NCBI GenBank assembly: GCA_038146865.1
Contig: JAYQSL010000005.1
Coordinates: 1-64,000, forward strand
Reading direction: 5' to 3'
DNA from: GCA-2709075 sp038146865
Lineage (GTDB): Bacteria; Pseudomonadota; Alphaproteobacteria; MPNO01; UBA2964
DNA: 64,000 nt
In this document: positions 16,956 to 26,387 of the stretch, in pieces
Layout of the letters: every line of letters begins with the position of its first letter
Position numbering within the stretch: the first letter of the stretch is position 1
The notes under the pieces: model-generated
The model's database searches: none
Seen by the model: the letters and a program-made list of their open reading frames with translations, nothing else
Told to the model about the DNA's origin: nothing
Position numbers and translations under genes: made by a program

Positions 16956-17651
16956 ATGTGCGGTCGTTTTTCGATAACTAAAACCCCCGAGGCAATCAGG
17001 GCAGCGTTTAATTTTAAAAATCTACCCAATCTGCCGCCTCGATATAATGTAGCCCCAACTCAAAGCGTCGCAGCAGTGAGACTATCTGAAACAGGAGAAC
17101 GCGAGTTGACCCAATTTTATTGGGGGCTAATACCTCATTGGGCAAAAGATGGTTCGATGGCCTCAAAGATGATCAACGCTCGTGCAGAAACTGTTGCAGA
17201 AAAGCCGGCATTTCGGGAGGCAATCTCGTGCCGGCGTTGCTTAATTCCCTCTGACGGCTTTTATGAATGGAGGCAGGAAAATGGGAAAAAACAAGCCTTT
17301 CGAATAGGAATGAAAGGGGGAGCGTTATTTGGGTTTGCGGGCTTATTTGAGCAATGGCGGGCGACCGATGACTCAAGAAATTGGTCAAAAGAAGAAATGG
17401 TTGAAACCGTGACTATTATTACCACTCAGGCTAATGAAAAATTACGTCCTATTCATCATCGTATGCCGGTTATAGTGCCGCCCGAGGCCTATCAACGGTG
17501 GCTGGATCCAAAATCTGATTTGGGTGAAGTTCATGATACGCTCGCTACTTTTCCCGGCGAAAATATGGCTTTCTATCGTGTTGGGAGTGCTGTTAACAAT
17601 GTCCGCAATGATGGACCCCAAGTGGTAGAACCGCTGAAAAAACTAGCTTAA
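16956..17651 (+). CDS. yedK: SRAP-family DNA-protein crosslink enzyme (YedK/HMCES type)
   Basis: A 231-residue SOS-response-associated peptidase family protein. Such proteins form a covalent bond through Cys2 with abasic sites in single-stranded DNA and protect them. The start M-C-G-R-F places Cys2 correctly. Other active-site features are visible: N-A-R-A-E-T (about residue 75), G-F-Y-E-W (the catalytic Glu) and the His in H-H-R-M-P. Length is typical. GcrA follows on the same strand after a 150-base gap that probably holds its own promoter. Confidence 0.95.
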   Translation: MCGRFSITKTPEAIRAAFNFKNLPNLPPRYNVAPTQSVAAVRLSETGERELTQFYWGLIPHWAKDGSMASKMINARAETVAEKPAFREAISCRRCLIPSDGFYEWRQENGKKQAFRIGMKGGALFGFAGLFEQWRATDDSRNWSKEEMVETVTIITTQANEKLRPIHHRMPVIVPPEAYQRWLDPKSDLGEVHDTLATFPGENMAFYRVGSAVNNVRNDGPQVVEPLKKLA

Positions 17652-17800
17652 AAAGCTATTATTTAGCCGAATGAGGCCTAAAAACGGCACTTTTCCACAG
17701 GAAACAGTACAATTTTTCTCTATTTAAGTTGTCGATCACCAAGAACAAGATGTAGTATGCGCAGATAAGAGGTGCACGATATCTAGGAAGGGGTGGCCGG

Positions 17801-18166
17801 ATGCAGTGGACAAATGAAAGAGTAGATATTCTTACGAGGCTTTGGGCAGAGGGTCTGTCAGCACGGCAGATTGCAACGCAATTGGGCGGTGTAACCCGCA
17901 ATGCGGTTATAGGAAAAGCTCACCGGTTAAATTTGCAGCGTGGTCAACCTGTTCCTGAGCCAAAGCCCGTCCCCAAACCCCCGGTTATTCAAGAACCTCC
18001 TCCAATTAACCATCCAGATATAAAGCCTTGGATGTGCAGGTGGCCGTCAGAGGGTCCTGGCCGTCACGGCCTCAGTATTTGTGGGAAAACATCACAACCC
18101 GGGCGCCATTACTGCGCAGAGCATTTAACGATGGCTTACTTGCAGCGGAAACGTCACGTTGCCTAA
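17801..18166 (+). CDS. gcrA: GcrA cell-cycle regulator
   Basis: A 121-residue member of the GcrA family, an alphaproteobacterial transcription co-regulator that acts with sigma-70 at promoters methylated by CcrM. The N-terminal helix-turn-helix region is canonical (L-W-A-E-G-L-S-A-R-Q-I-A, then G-G-V-T-R-N-A-V-I-G-K). The C-terminal C-R-W-P...C-G-K...G-R-H-Y-C-A-E-H cluster is also typical. It is shorter than many homologues because the Pro-rich linker (about residues 46-70) is short. This gene is the strongest taxonomic marker in the window. Confidence 0.95.
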   Translation: MQWTNERVDILTRLWAEGLSARQIATQLGGVTRNAVIGKAHRLNLQRGQPVPEPKPVPKPPVIQEPPPINHPDIKPWMCRWPSEGPGRHGLSICGKTSQPGRHYCAEHLTMAYLQRKRHVA

Positions 18167-18196
18167 CAAATAAAACCTTTCTGAAAAACAATGAAT

Positions 18197-18217
18197 GGGG
18201 GCTCCGCCCCCTTTTTT
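18197..18217. terminator. Intrinsic terminator after gcrA
   Basis: GGGGGC (18197-18202), loop TCC, GCCCCC (18206-18211), then six T. This is a strong rho-independent terminator for gcrA. The T-run overlaps the stop codon of the convergent dctM gene. Confidence 0.85.
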
Positions 18218-19580
18218 ATTTGGTCACAATCTCAGGACCCATAAGCGTCGTTGGCAGGAAGGTTGAAATCCAAGGAACATAAGTAACCAAAATCAAAAAC
18301 AAAAACATGATACTTACCCAGGGAAGGGCTGCACGTACCACGGCTAGCACCGACATGCCGGCAACTCCCGCGGTGACAAAAAGGTTAAGTCCGACTGGCG
18401 GAGTAATCATTCCTATTTCCATATTTACGACCATTATAATGCCCAAATGGATAGGATCGATTCCGAGTTCTATAGCAATTGGAAAGACCAACGGGGCCAC
18501 TATTATGAGCAGACCACTTGGCTCCATAAACTGACCACCCAATAAGAGCAAAAGATTTACAATTACCAGAAACATAATGGGGCCGAAGCCGGCATTAAGC
18601 ATCAGCTGTGCAATATGTTGGGGAATTTGTTCTTCCGTGAGCACGTGCTTGAGGATCAAGGCATTTGCAATAATAAACATTAGGGTCACAGTTAGCTTTC
18701 CGGCCTCAATAAGGGTTTTCTTTGTGTCGTCGTGCCAGAAAACTGAGATTGTCCCATATGCAAAAGAGAGAAGCCCTCGTCTTGCAGAAACAAAGGGCCC
18801 CATATCTCGATACACAAAATTCGCTATAATGAAAGCATACACTGCGGCGACTGCGGCGGCCTCAGTGGGCGTAAAGACACCTCCATAAATACCACCGAGT
18901 ATAATAAATATCAGCAGAAGTCCCCAAATAGCGTCCTTTGCCGACTGATATAGTTCACGCCAACCAGCAAAAGGTTGTGATGGGAGTTTTTTTATGTGCG
19001 CTGCTATGTAAATACCGATTATGAGCATTAAGCCTGCAACAAGGCCCGGAATGACACCGCCGAGGAACATTCGACCCACTGACACATCTGTTGCGGCGGC
19101 ATAGACGACCATGACGATGGAGGGTGGGATAAGGATTCCCAGAGTACCAGCGTTACATATTACGCCAGCGGCGAATTCTCGCGTATAGCCTACTTGACGC
19201 ATACCAGCGATAACAATTGATCCAATCGCTACTACCGTCGCCGGCGAAGAGCCAGAAAGAGCCGCAAACATCATACATGCGACTACAGAAGCGATGGCCA
19301 TGCCTCCCCTAAAATGACCTACCATTGCGATCGCAAAGCGAATAATCCTCCGTGCGACGCCACCCGTAGACATAAAGGTGGAAGCTAAAATGAAGAAAGG
19401 GATGGCCAGGAGGGTGAAGTGCCCATCAAATGCGGAAAATAGGGTTTGCGCAATGGAGGCGAGAGACGCGTCAGAATAAATTAGCAAAAAGACGACACTC
19501 GAAAGTCCTAACGAGACAGCAACCGGGACACCTATGGCCATAAGGCCAATGACCATTCCAAAAAGAAACGCGACTTCCAT
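18216..19580 (-). CDS. dctM: TRAP transporter large permease, DctM family
   Basis: A 454-residue polytopic inner-membrane protein with about a dozen hydrophobic segments, forming the Na+-driven translocation channel of a TRAP transporter. Characteristic stretches include the N-terminal G-V-P-V-A-V-S-L-G-L, the G-S-S-P-A-T-V motif and a C-terminal T-P-P-V-G-L-N-L. A hydrophilic loop around residues 245-280 is longer than usual. It is the last gene of a dctP-dctQ-dctM operon and lies 12 bases after dctQ. Confidence 0.95.
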   Translation of the reverse strand: MEVAFLFGMVIGLMAIGVPVAVSLGLSSVVFLLIYSDASLASIAQTLFSAFDGHFTLLAIPFFILASTFMSTGGVARRIIRFAIAMVGHFRGGMAIASVVACMMFAALSGSSPATVVAIGSIVIAGMRQVGYTREFAAGVICNAGTLGILIPPSIVMVVYAAATDVSVGRMFLGGVIPGLVAGLMLIIGIYIAAHIKKLPSQPFAGWRELYQSAKDAIWGLLLIFIILGGIYGGVFTPTEAAAVAAVYAFIIANFVYRDMGPFVSARRGLLSFAYGTISVFWHDDTKKTLIEAGKLTVTLMFIIANALILKHVLTEEQIPQHIAQLMLNAGFGPIMFLVIVNLLLLLGGQFMEPSGLLIIVAPLVFPIAIELGIDPIHLGIIMVVNMEIGMITPPVGLNLFVTAGVAGMSVLAVVRAALPWVSIMFLFLILVTYVPWISTFLPTTLMGPEIVTK

Positions 19581-19592
19581 TCGAATTCCTAT

Positions 19593-20210
19593 TTAATCAA
19601 TCGGTTTTTCATTCTCTGTGCCATGGCTTGCTATTATTGAAGACATATCACCGCGCCAGATTTTCCAACCTGCTTCCAGAAACCGCCATGTCATTAATGC
19701 CATGGCTATAGGAAGAACAGAATAGGGTATGAACCTTGGTATTTTTTCATAGGCTTCTCCCTCGTTCATCAAAACGGAGAGAAACTGAAATATATCCGGC
19801 ATTGGTATATCATCGACCTCAAGGAAGGCCCGCGAGGTGGCGAAGGGGTACCAGTAGTCCCAACTCCCTTTAAGCAACAGAATGGAAAAGGCTAGGCATG
19901 CTAGGACGGATATCAAAGCTAGAGGCTTTTGAGCGGCTTTGGGTAATCGCTCCACCAATATATCAACGCCCAGGTGAAGAGATTTTTTGACGCAATAGGC
20001 GGCTCCAAGGAGAACCATCCACGCAAATAAAAATACCGTGGTCTGAAGTGCCCACAGTAAGTTGTCATTAAATACGTATCTCGCAATTACATTTGCAAAT
20101 GTGATCAAGGTCATAAGCCCGAGAAAAATAGCTATGAGATTTTCCTCGAGCTTATCTAGCCATAAACCCTCAGGCGATAGAGGCGAATCCAAGTTTTGGT
20201 TTTTTACCAT
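19593..20210 (-). CDS. dctQ: TRAP transporter small permease, DctQ family
   Basis: A 205-residue membrane protein with four predicted transmembrane segments, the small subunit that pairs with DctM. The conserved N-A-R-Y-V-F-N-type stretch is visible as I-A-R-Y-V-F-N near residue 43, followed by W-A-L-Q-T-T-V-F-L-F. It sits between dctP and dctM in the usual order. Confidence 0.92.
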   Translation of the reverse strand: MVKNQNLDSPLSPEGLWLDKLEENLIAIFLGLMTLITFANVIARYVFNDNLLWALQTTVFLFAWMVLLGAAYCVKKSLHLGVDILVERLPKAAQKPLALISVLACLAFSILLLKGSWDYWYPFATSRAFLEVDDIPMPDIFQFLSVLMNEGEAYEKIPRFIPYSVLPIAMALMTWRFLEAGWKIWRGDMSSIIASHGTENEKPID

Positions 20211-20241
20211 TTACCATTCGCCTCTGCTTGCCTGCTTTAAA

Positions 20242-21261
20242 TTAACTGCCAGCATTCGCCTTTTGGGCATCGGCAATTGCATCTGCCCCGACGTCTTTCT
20301 CAAATTTATCCCAGACTGGCTTCAAAGCTTTCACCCACGCTGCGCGCTGCGTTGCAGTGAGAGTTCGGACTTTTCCACCAGCTTTGATAATAGCTTTCTT
20401 ATTTTCCTGGTTAACTGCATAGGAAGCTGCATTCCTATCTCTGGTAACTTCAGCGAGAATTTTGCCAAATTGGCTACGTGTGGCTTTTGGCATGCCTTTC
20501 CACCAATCAACCGAGGTCACCACCAAGTAGTCGATGATCCCATGATTGGTCTCTGTTGACCCATCCTGAACTTCGAAGAATTTTTTCCCATATATGTTAG
20601 ACCAGGTATTCTCTTGGCCGTCGACAACTTTGGTTTGAAGGGCACCGTAGACTTCCTTAAAGGCCATTTTCTGTGGATTGGCACCCAATGCTTTGAATTG
20701 GGCCACAAGAACTTCCGATGCCTGAACTCGGAACTTTAAACCCTTCGCATCTGTTGGGTTAACTAATGGACGGTTCGCTGACATCTGCTTCATGCCGTTG
20801 TGCCAAAAAGCGAGGCCCTTGAGCCCTCTGCGGGTCATAGAGTCTTTTAACTTCGTCCCGGCGGCGGAGTTCTGGAACCTGTCCACGGCGTTTATATCTT
20901 TAAACATAAAGGGAAGATCAAAAAGCCGAAATTTTTTCGTAAATTTTTCAAATTTCGATAGAGACGGTGCAGCAAGTTGGACATTTCCAAGGAGCAGCGC
21001 TTCGAGCACCTTGTTGTCATCATAGAGTGTAGAATTCGGAAATACCTGCATGCAGGCTTTACCGTTCATCTCCGCGTTTACGCGTTTAGCTAAAAGCGTG
21101 GCGGCAATTCCCTTTGGATGCTTGTCTGTGTTTGTTACGTGGCTAAACTTAATAACCATTTCTCCCTTGTCGCACTTAGCGAGTGCGGAACCAGAGACTG
21201 TTAACCCTAACGCCGCGGCCGCTAATGGCAGCAGGCGGACTGCTGAAAGTGTCTTTTTCAT
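20242..21261 (-). CDS. dctP: TRAP transporter periplasmic solute-binding protein, DctP family
   Basis: A 339-residue periplasmic receptor. A Sec signal peptide ends at about residue 28 (G-S-A-L-A before K-C-D). The carboxylate-binding Arg is in G-L-K-F-R-V-Q (about residue 170), and G-Q-E-N-T-W-S-N follows, both standard for organic-acid-binding DctP proteins. The ligand is therefore probably a carboxylate, but which one is unknown. The gene is divergent from hyuA (138-base gap), suggesting that the imported compound may feed the hydantoinase/oxoprolinase-like enzyme. Confidence 0.93.
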   Translation of the reverse strand: MKKTLSAVRLLPLAAAALGLTVSGSALAKCDKGEMVIKFSHVTNTDKHPKGIAATLLAKRVNAEMNGKACMQVFPNSTLYDDNKVLEALLLGNVQLAAPSLSKFEKFTKKFRLFDLPFMFKDINAVDRFQNSAAGTKLKDSMTRRGLKGLAFWHNGMKQMSANRPLVNPTDAKGLKFRVQASEVLVAQFKALGANPQKMAFKEVYGALQTKVVDGQENTWSNIYGKKFFEVQDGSTETNHGIIDYLVVTSVDWWKGMPKATRSQFGKILAEVTRDRNAASYAVNQENKKAIIKAGGKVRTLTATQRAAWVKALKPVWDKFEKDVGADAIADAQKANAGS

Positions 21262-21399
21262 CGATTATTCCTTCGTTATTTTTATGGACATTGTCCCTTC
21301 TGTAGCTCCCTGCTGGGCGGAGAAGGGTGACGCTTTGAACAAATACTATTACAACAAAGTTAAAGCTAGTACGCTAATTATCAGAAATCAAACCGTAGT

Positions 21400-23502
21400 A
21401 TGAGAATGCAAAAAGATCAGCAATATCGTCTTGGCGTCGATGTCGGCGGCACACACACTGACTTAGTCCTTTTGAACACCGCTACCGGTGAGGTCTCGGT
21501 GGAAAAAGTCTCCAGCACCCCAAAGAATCCCTCTCTAGGAGTTTTGAATGGTGTGCAGAATTTTATATCAAAGGGAACCCCGCCGGGAGAAATTGAATTT
21601 TTTTCTCATGGAACCACGATTACAACCAATGCTCTATTAGAAATGCGCGGTGCCAAAGTGGGTATGCTGATTACAGCTGGATATCGGGCAGTTCAGGAAA
21701 TTCAGACCCAGGGTCGAGATGGTAATCCATTTGATTATTTTTACGATAAACCTGAGCATATTGCGCCCCAAAGTTTAACACGTGAGATCCCGGGCCGGAT
21801 TGGATGGGAAGGAGATGAAGTTGAAGCACTTGATGAGCGGGCTGTGCGCGAGGCGACCCGATCTTTAAAGGAGGCTGGGGTTACTTCGATAGCTGTCGTC
21901 TATTTGTTTTCATACGCCAACTCAAGTCATGAAGAACGGACAAGGGAAATCATTCTATCAGAGTTTCCGCAGGCCCATGTGTCTCTCTCGTCCGAGGTTT
22001 TGCCTCGGATCAGAGAATGGCCAAGGATGTCGACAACCCTTCTCAATGCCTATTTGGGGCCAGTCTTGGTGGGTTATATCAATGATCTTGGTCGGGGACT
22101 GGATGAGGCCGGGGTTTCCACCCAACAGCGATTTTTGATGCAATCAAACGGTGGCGTGATGCCGTTCTCGGCTGCCGTTCAAGGTGGAAAAACTGTTTAT
22201 ACACTATTCTCGGGTCCGGCGGCTGGGGCGCGGGCAAGCGCGTATTTAGCTGGCGAAGACGCTCAAAAGGGCATCGTTACCCTTGATATGGGCGGAACTT
22301 CTGCTGACATTGCTTTTATTGAGGGGGGATCGCCTCTTGAAGTGACCGAGGTCATGCTCGCAAGACGTCCCTTAGGTGTACCAGCACTTGATATGACGAC
22401 CATTTCAGCTGGTGGTGGGTCAATCGCATGGGTAGACCGAAGCAACTTTTTGAGGGTCGGTCCAAGAAGTGCGGGGGCTGATCCGGGCCCAGTATGTTAC
22501 GGTAAGGGCGGCACCGATCCCACTGTAACCGATGCTGATATTGCGCTCGGGTTTCTCAATCCGGAGTATTTCTTGGGAGGGTCGCAAACCTTAGATAAGC
22601 AGGCTGCTGAGCTGGCTTTGAATGATAAAATCGGTAAACCGTTGGGTATGACAGTTTTGGAGGCTGCTGCCGGTATTCGCCGAATAGTTGATCTTCGTAT
22701 GGCGGATGAGGTGAAAGTCTTTGGTGCAAAACGCGGTGTTGATCCTCAGGAATTTACGCTCCTTCCATTTGGTGGTGCGGGCGCCGTGCATGCGGCATCT
22801 GTCGCCGATGAATTGGGGATGAATAGGATATTTGTGCCGCCAAGACCCGGCGCTTTTTCTGCGATGGGGCTACTTTGTACGGATGTTGTGCATGATTATG
22901 TAAGATCTGAATTGCGTCCAATGGATCAAGTCACTTCTGCGCATGCTGAGGAAGTCTTCACCTCCCTGGAGGCGCGTGGACGAGCAGAGTTGGTTCAAGA
23001 GGGTCTTGATACAGAGAACGCGCGCTTCGAACGAGAGTTGGATGTCCGATATACCGGGCAAGGGTATGAGCTCAGAGTATCTCTAGTGGGGCTTGGGGGG
23101 CACGAGGGTTTAACCAATGAGGATATGGTAACTGCGCGACAGAGATTTGATGAAAAACATGCCCAAATTCATGGGCATGCAGCCGATGATAGACCAGTTG
23201 AAATCGTCAGTTATCGCGTTCGCTTGAGGGTCGACGTGCCAAAATACGAACCTGTTTTGCTCGGAGAGGCCAACGAAGTTTCTGCGCCAAAGGAAGCTAT
23301 AAAAGGAACAAGACATGCTTTCTTTGGTGGTCAGGGCGGGGTAGATGCCACTGTTTACGAACGCGATACACTTCCATTAGGCGCTACCTTTGAGGGGCCA
23401 GCTATTGTGGAACAATTTGACTCAACTACCGTGCTGCCTCCAGGTTGGCGAGGGAAAATAGATGGGTATCGGAATTTAATTTTAAGTCGGGAAGGTCTGT
23501 AA
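21400..23502 (+). CDS. hyuA: Hydantoinase/oxoprolinase family protein, subunit A
   Basis: A 700-residue ATP-dependent amidohydrolase subunit of the HyuA/N-methylhydantoinase A/5-oxoprolinase family. The N-terminus has the ATP-binding D-V-G-G-T-H-T-D; G-T-T-I-T-T-N-A-L-L lies near residue 73, D-M-G-G-T-S-A-D near residue 297, and the long F-G-G-A-G motif near 455. The partner subunit HyuB begins one base after its stop. Substrates in the family include hydantoins, 5-oxoproline and, in the related acetone carboxylases, ketones. Confidence 0.92.
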   Translation: MRMQKDQQYRLGVDVGGTHTDLVLLNTATGEVSVEKVSSTPKNPSLGVLNGVQNFISKGTPPGEIEFFSHGTTITTNALLEMRGAKVGMLITAGYRAVQEIQTQGRDGNPFDYFYDKPEHIAPQSLTREIPGRIGWEGDEVEALDERAVREATRSLKEAGVTSIAVVYLFSYANSSHEERTREIILSEFPQAHVSLSSEVLPRIREWPRMSTTLLNAYLGPVLVGYINDLGRGLDEAGVSTQQRFLMQSNGGVMPFSAAVQGGKTVYTLFSGPAAGARASAYLAGEDAQKGIVTLDMGGTSADIAFIEGGSPLEVTEVMLARRPLGVPALDMTTISAGGGSIAWVDRSNFLRVGPRSAGADPGPVCYGKGGTDPTVTDADIALGFLNPEYFLGGSQTLDKQAAELALNDKIGKPLGMTVLEAAAGIRRIVDLRMADEVKVFGAKRGVDPQEFTLLPFGGAGAVHAASVADELGMNRIFVPPRPGAFSAMGLLCTDVVHDYVRSELRPMDQVTSAHAEEVFTSLEARGRAELVQEGLDTENARFERELDVRYTGQGYELRVSLVGLGGHEGLTNEDMVTARQRFDEKHAQIHGHAADDRPVEIVSYRVRLRVDVPKYEPVLLGEANEVSAPKEAIKGTRHAFFGGQGGVDATVYERDTLPLGATFEGPAIVEQFDSTTVLPPGWRGKIDGYRNLILSREGL

Positions 23503-23503
23503 A

Positions 23504-25180
23504 ATGACAAAATCAACACAGATTGATCCAGTGACTGTGCAGGTGCTCAGAAACAAAGTCGCAAGTCTAGTGGATGAGATGCATTACCATTTTTATCGTT
23601 CTGGGTATTCGACAATTATAAGGGAGTCCAAAGATTTTAGCTGTGTGATTTTGGATCGGGATGGAAAGTTAATCGTTCCGCCTCCAATGTTTTTTCACGG
23701 TTTAGCCTATCGGAGGTTTGTGGAGCGTATCTTCGAAGTATACGAGTCCGAGGAGATCAACGACGGGGACATGTTCGTGTCAAACCACCCTTATGAGGCA
23801 GGGATGCCGCATGTTTCCGATATGGGATTTATCGCGCCGGTTTTTTTTGAGGGAGAGCTGATAGCTTGGAGTGGGACAATTGCTCATAAAGCAGATATTG
23901 GTGGGACCAACCCCGGGAGCACCTCAGCTAATTCGACCGAATTGTATCATGAAGGACTTCTGTTACCTCCGATGAAATATGTTCGACAAGGTGTCGAAGA
24001 CGGGGATGTAGAGCGCATAATTTTGGGTAACTCTCGCCATCCGGATTTGGTCAGAGGTGATATTGGAGCCCAGGTAGCAGCGACCCAGATGGGGGTTACC
24101 CGAATGAAGGAGAATGCAGAGCGTTTTGGGGGGCAGGTCATTTCAGGTGCCTTCGAAGTGATTTTGAAGGGTGCCGCCGAAGAACTGAGAGCTGCTATTT
24201 CTTCTCTACCGGATGGAACCTCCTCTGCAGTTGGCTACATGGATGATGACGGTGTTGATCGTGAAACACCTGTAAAATTTGCGGTGACGATAACAGTAGA
24301 TGGAGACCGTGCCACTTTTGACTTCTCTGACGCGGGACCCCAGGCCAAAGGGCCGGTAAATTTGCGGCCATCGATGGTAGAGTGTTGTGTATTTTACTGT
24401 CTGGTTGGTGCTTTAGGGCCGGACCTTCAGTTTAACGGCGGGATGGTTGATGTTGTTAATATTAAATACGCCCCTGATACAGTAACAAATGCGACGCCAC
24501 CTGCGCCAGTTTCGAGCTATCAAAAGTCAAACCTTCGCCTCGTTGATGTGATTTTAGAAGCTATGGCCCATTTTGCTCCTGAAAGAGCCATAGCGGGATC
24601 TGGGTCTTCTGGTTCACTGCTGTTATCTTGGCAAGGAGGAGGTAGGGAAGGCCATTCGACCATGCAATACGAGATTTTTGGCTCGGCTTATGGGGGCGGT
24701 CAGGGTCACGACGGGTGTTCCATGACAGCAACCCACCTCTCTAATTTGCACATAACCCCAATTGAAATTCTAGAGTCAGAATTCCCGTGCCGCGTAACTG
24801 AAATGTCTGTGATCCCTGACTCTGGGGGACCAGGCGAATATCGGGGGGGGCTCGCGTTTCGAAGACGCTACGAATTACTTCAAGATGCTCTTGTTGTTCG
24901 TCGTTATGAAAAGGCTAAGTTTCCGGCGACAGGGACGTCAGGTGGAAATGACGGCCGCAAAAGTCGGTTTGTAAGAGTAGGTGCAAACGGAGATGAAACA
25001 GATCTTCCAGCCGCGGGCCGTTACGAGATGAAAGCAGGGGAAGGTTTCTTTATCGATAAGGCTGGTGGCGGTGGTTATGGAGACCCTAAAAAACGTGATC
25101 CGGAGGCTATCATCTCTGATATCGCGGAAGGTTACGTATCGATTGAGGGTGCCAAGCGAGATTATGGTTACGACGCATAA
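23504..25180 (+). CDS. hyuB: Hydantoinase/oxoprolinase family protein, subunit B
   Basis: A 558-residue HyuB-type subunit. Signature segments include S-N-H-P-Y near residue 88, the H-x-A-D-I-G-G stretch (about residue 128), and the C-terminal G-G-G-G-Y-G-D-P. It is tightly linked to hyuA (one-base gap), so the two form an A/B enzyme. Together with the divergent TRAP operon this suggests uptake and ring opening of a cyclic amide or lactam, which remains inference. Confidence 0.92.
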   Translation: MTKSTQIDPVTVQVLRNKVASLVDEMHYHFYRSGYSTIIRESKDFSCVILDRDGKLIVPPPMFFHGLAYRRFVERIFEVYESEEINDGDMFVSNHPYEAGMPHVSDMGFIAPVFFEGELIAWSGTIAHKADIGGTNPGSTSANSTELYHEGLLLPPMKYVRQGVEDGDVERIILGNSRHPDLVRGDIGAQVAATQMGVTRMKENAERFGGQVISGAFEVILKGAAEELRAAISSLPDGTSSAVGYMDDDGVDRETPVKFAVTITVDGDRATFDFSDAGPQAKGPVNLRPSMVECCVFYCLVGALGPDLQFNGGMVDVVNIKYAPDTVTNATPPAPVSSYQKSNLRLVDVILEAMAHFAPERAIAGSGSSGSLLLSWQGGGREGHSTMQYEIFGSAYGGGQGHDGCSMTATHLSNLHITPIEILESEFPCRVTEMSVIPDSGGPGEYRGGLAFRRRYELLQDALVVRRYEKAKFPATGTSGGNDGRKSRFVRVGANGDETDLPAAGRYEMKAGEGFFIDKAGGGGYGDPKKRDPEAIISDIAEGYVSIEGAKRDYGYDA

Positions 25181-25183
25181 AAA

Positions 25184-25208
25184 AAAGGGGAGCAAAAAGC
25201 TCCCCTTT
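25184..25208. terminator. Bidirectional intrinsic terminator between hyuB and the first Bug receptor
   Basis: AAAGGGGAGC (25184-25193), loop AAAAA, GCTCCCCTTT (25199-25208): a 10-bp perfect stem. On the minus strand it is followed by a long T-run, so it is strongest as the terminator of the receptor gene and also serves hyuB. Confidence 0.85.
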
Positions 25209-25229
25209 GGATTGTAGGTAATAATTTGG

Positions 25230-26282
25230 TTACTTTCCAAATACAACCTTCTGGGCTTTGACCACAACTTCTTTGGTCAGACTACTTCTTGTTTTAACGA
25301 GGATTGCTTGAATTTCCTCTCCTTTGATTGGGTCGTAAACCAGCCCGCGTTTTGTGGTGTCATCTTTAAACGCCTTTGAGCTGACAGCCTTCCAAAAGGC
25401 TCCGCGCAGAGGTTTTATAAGTGCCTTGCTCGAATTTGGCGGCAGAACGAGGCCGCGTCCAATTATGGAAGCCGTTGATAGCATGGCTGCAGCCGCTTTG
25501 TCGGTTTCTGACTGGGCCAAGTCTGTTAAAAGAGGCACATTGGGTAAATCAGGTTCCTTCGAAAACCCGATTTGCGCTATCGGTACCATGAATGATTTAT
25601 TGCCACCTTTAAACCAAGGACCACGGTTTTTAGTCCAGGACACCCAGCTATTAGACATACCAAGAGTTTCCCCTTGTTCAACTGACATGGTTGTCTTCGC
25701 GGATCCTTTATAGCCCTTTACGATCTTGAATTTTGTTCCCAGAAGACCGTTCATCATGGATGGAATAAGGAAAGTCGGAGAACCTGTTCCAGTTGACGCT
25801 ACCTGAACTGATTTTTTCTTTGCATCAGCAACACTGAGAATTCCAGTATCACGGCGAAGAGCCATGACTTGATTTCCTCCAAAGACCCTACCCAGCCAGT
25901 TGAAGTCAGTGGTTTTAAATTTTACTTTTTTGGGTCTGAGGGCTTCAGACACCAGGGTCATTTCCGGAGGCATGAAAACATTCAGGCCATTGCCAGGCAT
26001 TACATTGGCTGCATAGTTCGCCGCTTTAATGCCTCCCGCACCAGGCATGTATTGGACAACTACATTTGGTTTGCCTGGAATGGCTTTGCCCACGTGCCGA
26101 GAAAGGAGCTGGGACGTTTGACCATAGGTCCCACCAGCTCCGTAACCCACTAAGATTGTTACTGTCTTACCGCGGTAAAGACTTTTTAGATTGATTTTGT
26201 GGCCCCCGGCCATTGCAGTGGCGGCTACGCCCAACACTGCAGCACCAGCAAGCCCGGCTATTGCCGTTTTCACTACTGTCAT
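25230..26282 (-). CDS. Bug/TctC-like periplasmic solute-binding protein 1
   Basis: A 350-residue secreted receptor of the tripartite tricarboxylate transporter (Bug) family. The signal peptide ends near A-T-A-M-A (about residue 25). V-T-I-L-V-G-Y-G-A-G-G-T-Y matches the ligand loop, but the Asp normally found after A-G-G is replaced (G-G-T-Y-G-Q). P-G-A-G-G-I-K-A-A-N-Y further supports the family. A good AGGAG precedes the start. It is the downstream member of a tandem pair of paralogues. No TctA or TctB membrane gene is nearby, so it is an orphan receptor that must use a distant permease or act in sensing. Confidence 0.8.
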   Translation of the reverse strand: MTVVKTAIAGLAGAAVLGVAATAMAGGHKINLKSLYRGKTVTILVGYGAGGTYGQTSQLLSRHVGKAIPGKPNVVVQYMPGAGGIKAANYAANVMPGNGLNVFMPPEMTLVSEALRPKKVKFKTTDFNWLGRVFGGNQVMALRRDTGILSVADAKKKSVQVASTGTGSPTFLIPSMMNGLLGTKFKIVKGYKGSAKTTMSVEQGETLGMSNSWVSWTKNRGPWFKGGNKSFMVPIAQIGFSKEPDLPNVPLLTDLAQSETDKAAAAMLSTASIIGRGLVLPPNSSKALIKPLRGAFWKAVSSKAFKDDTTKRGLVYDPIKGEEIQAILVKTRSSLTKEVVVKAQKVVFGK

Positions 26283-26352
26283 AAGATACTCCTATAGAGG
26301 TTAAACAGCTTAAGGTTGTTCCTAATCTTTATTCCCTACTTGCAGGTTCTTG

Positions 26353-26379
26353 GTCAATATCTTTGCGCTCAATATTGAC
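26353..26379 (-). repeat. Inverted repeat between the two receptor genes
   Basis: GTCAATAT (26353-26360) and ATATTGAC (26372-26379) form a perfect 8-bp stem with an 11-base loop in the 105-base gap between the paralogous receptor genes. It may attenuate or process the shared transcript; no T-run follows, so a true terminator is unlikely. Confidence 0.35.
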
Positions 26380-26387
26380 GAAGAAAC

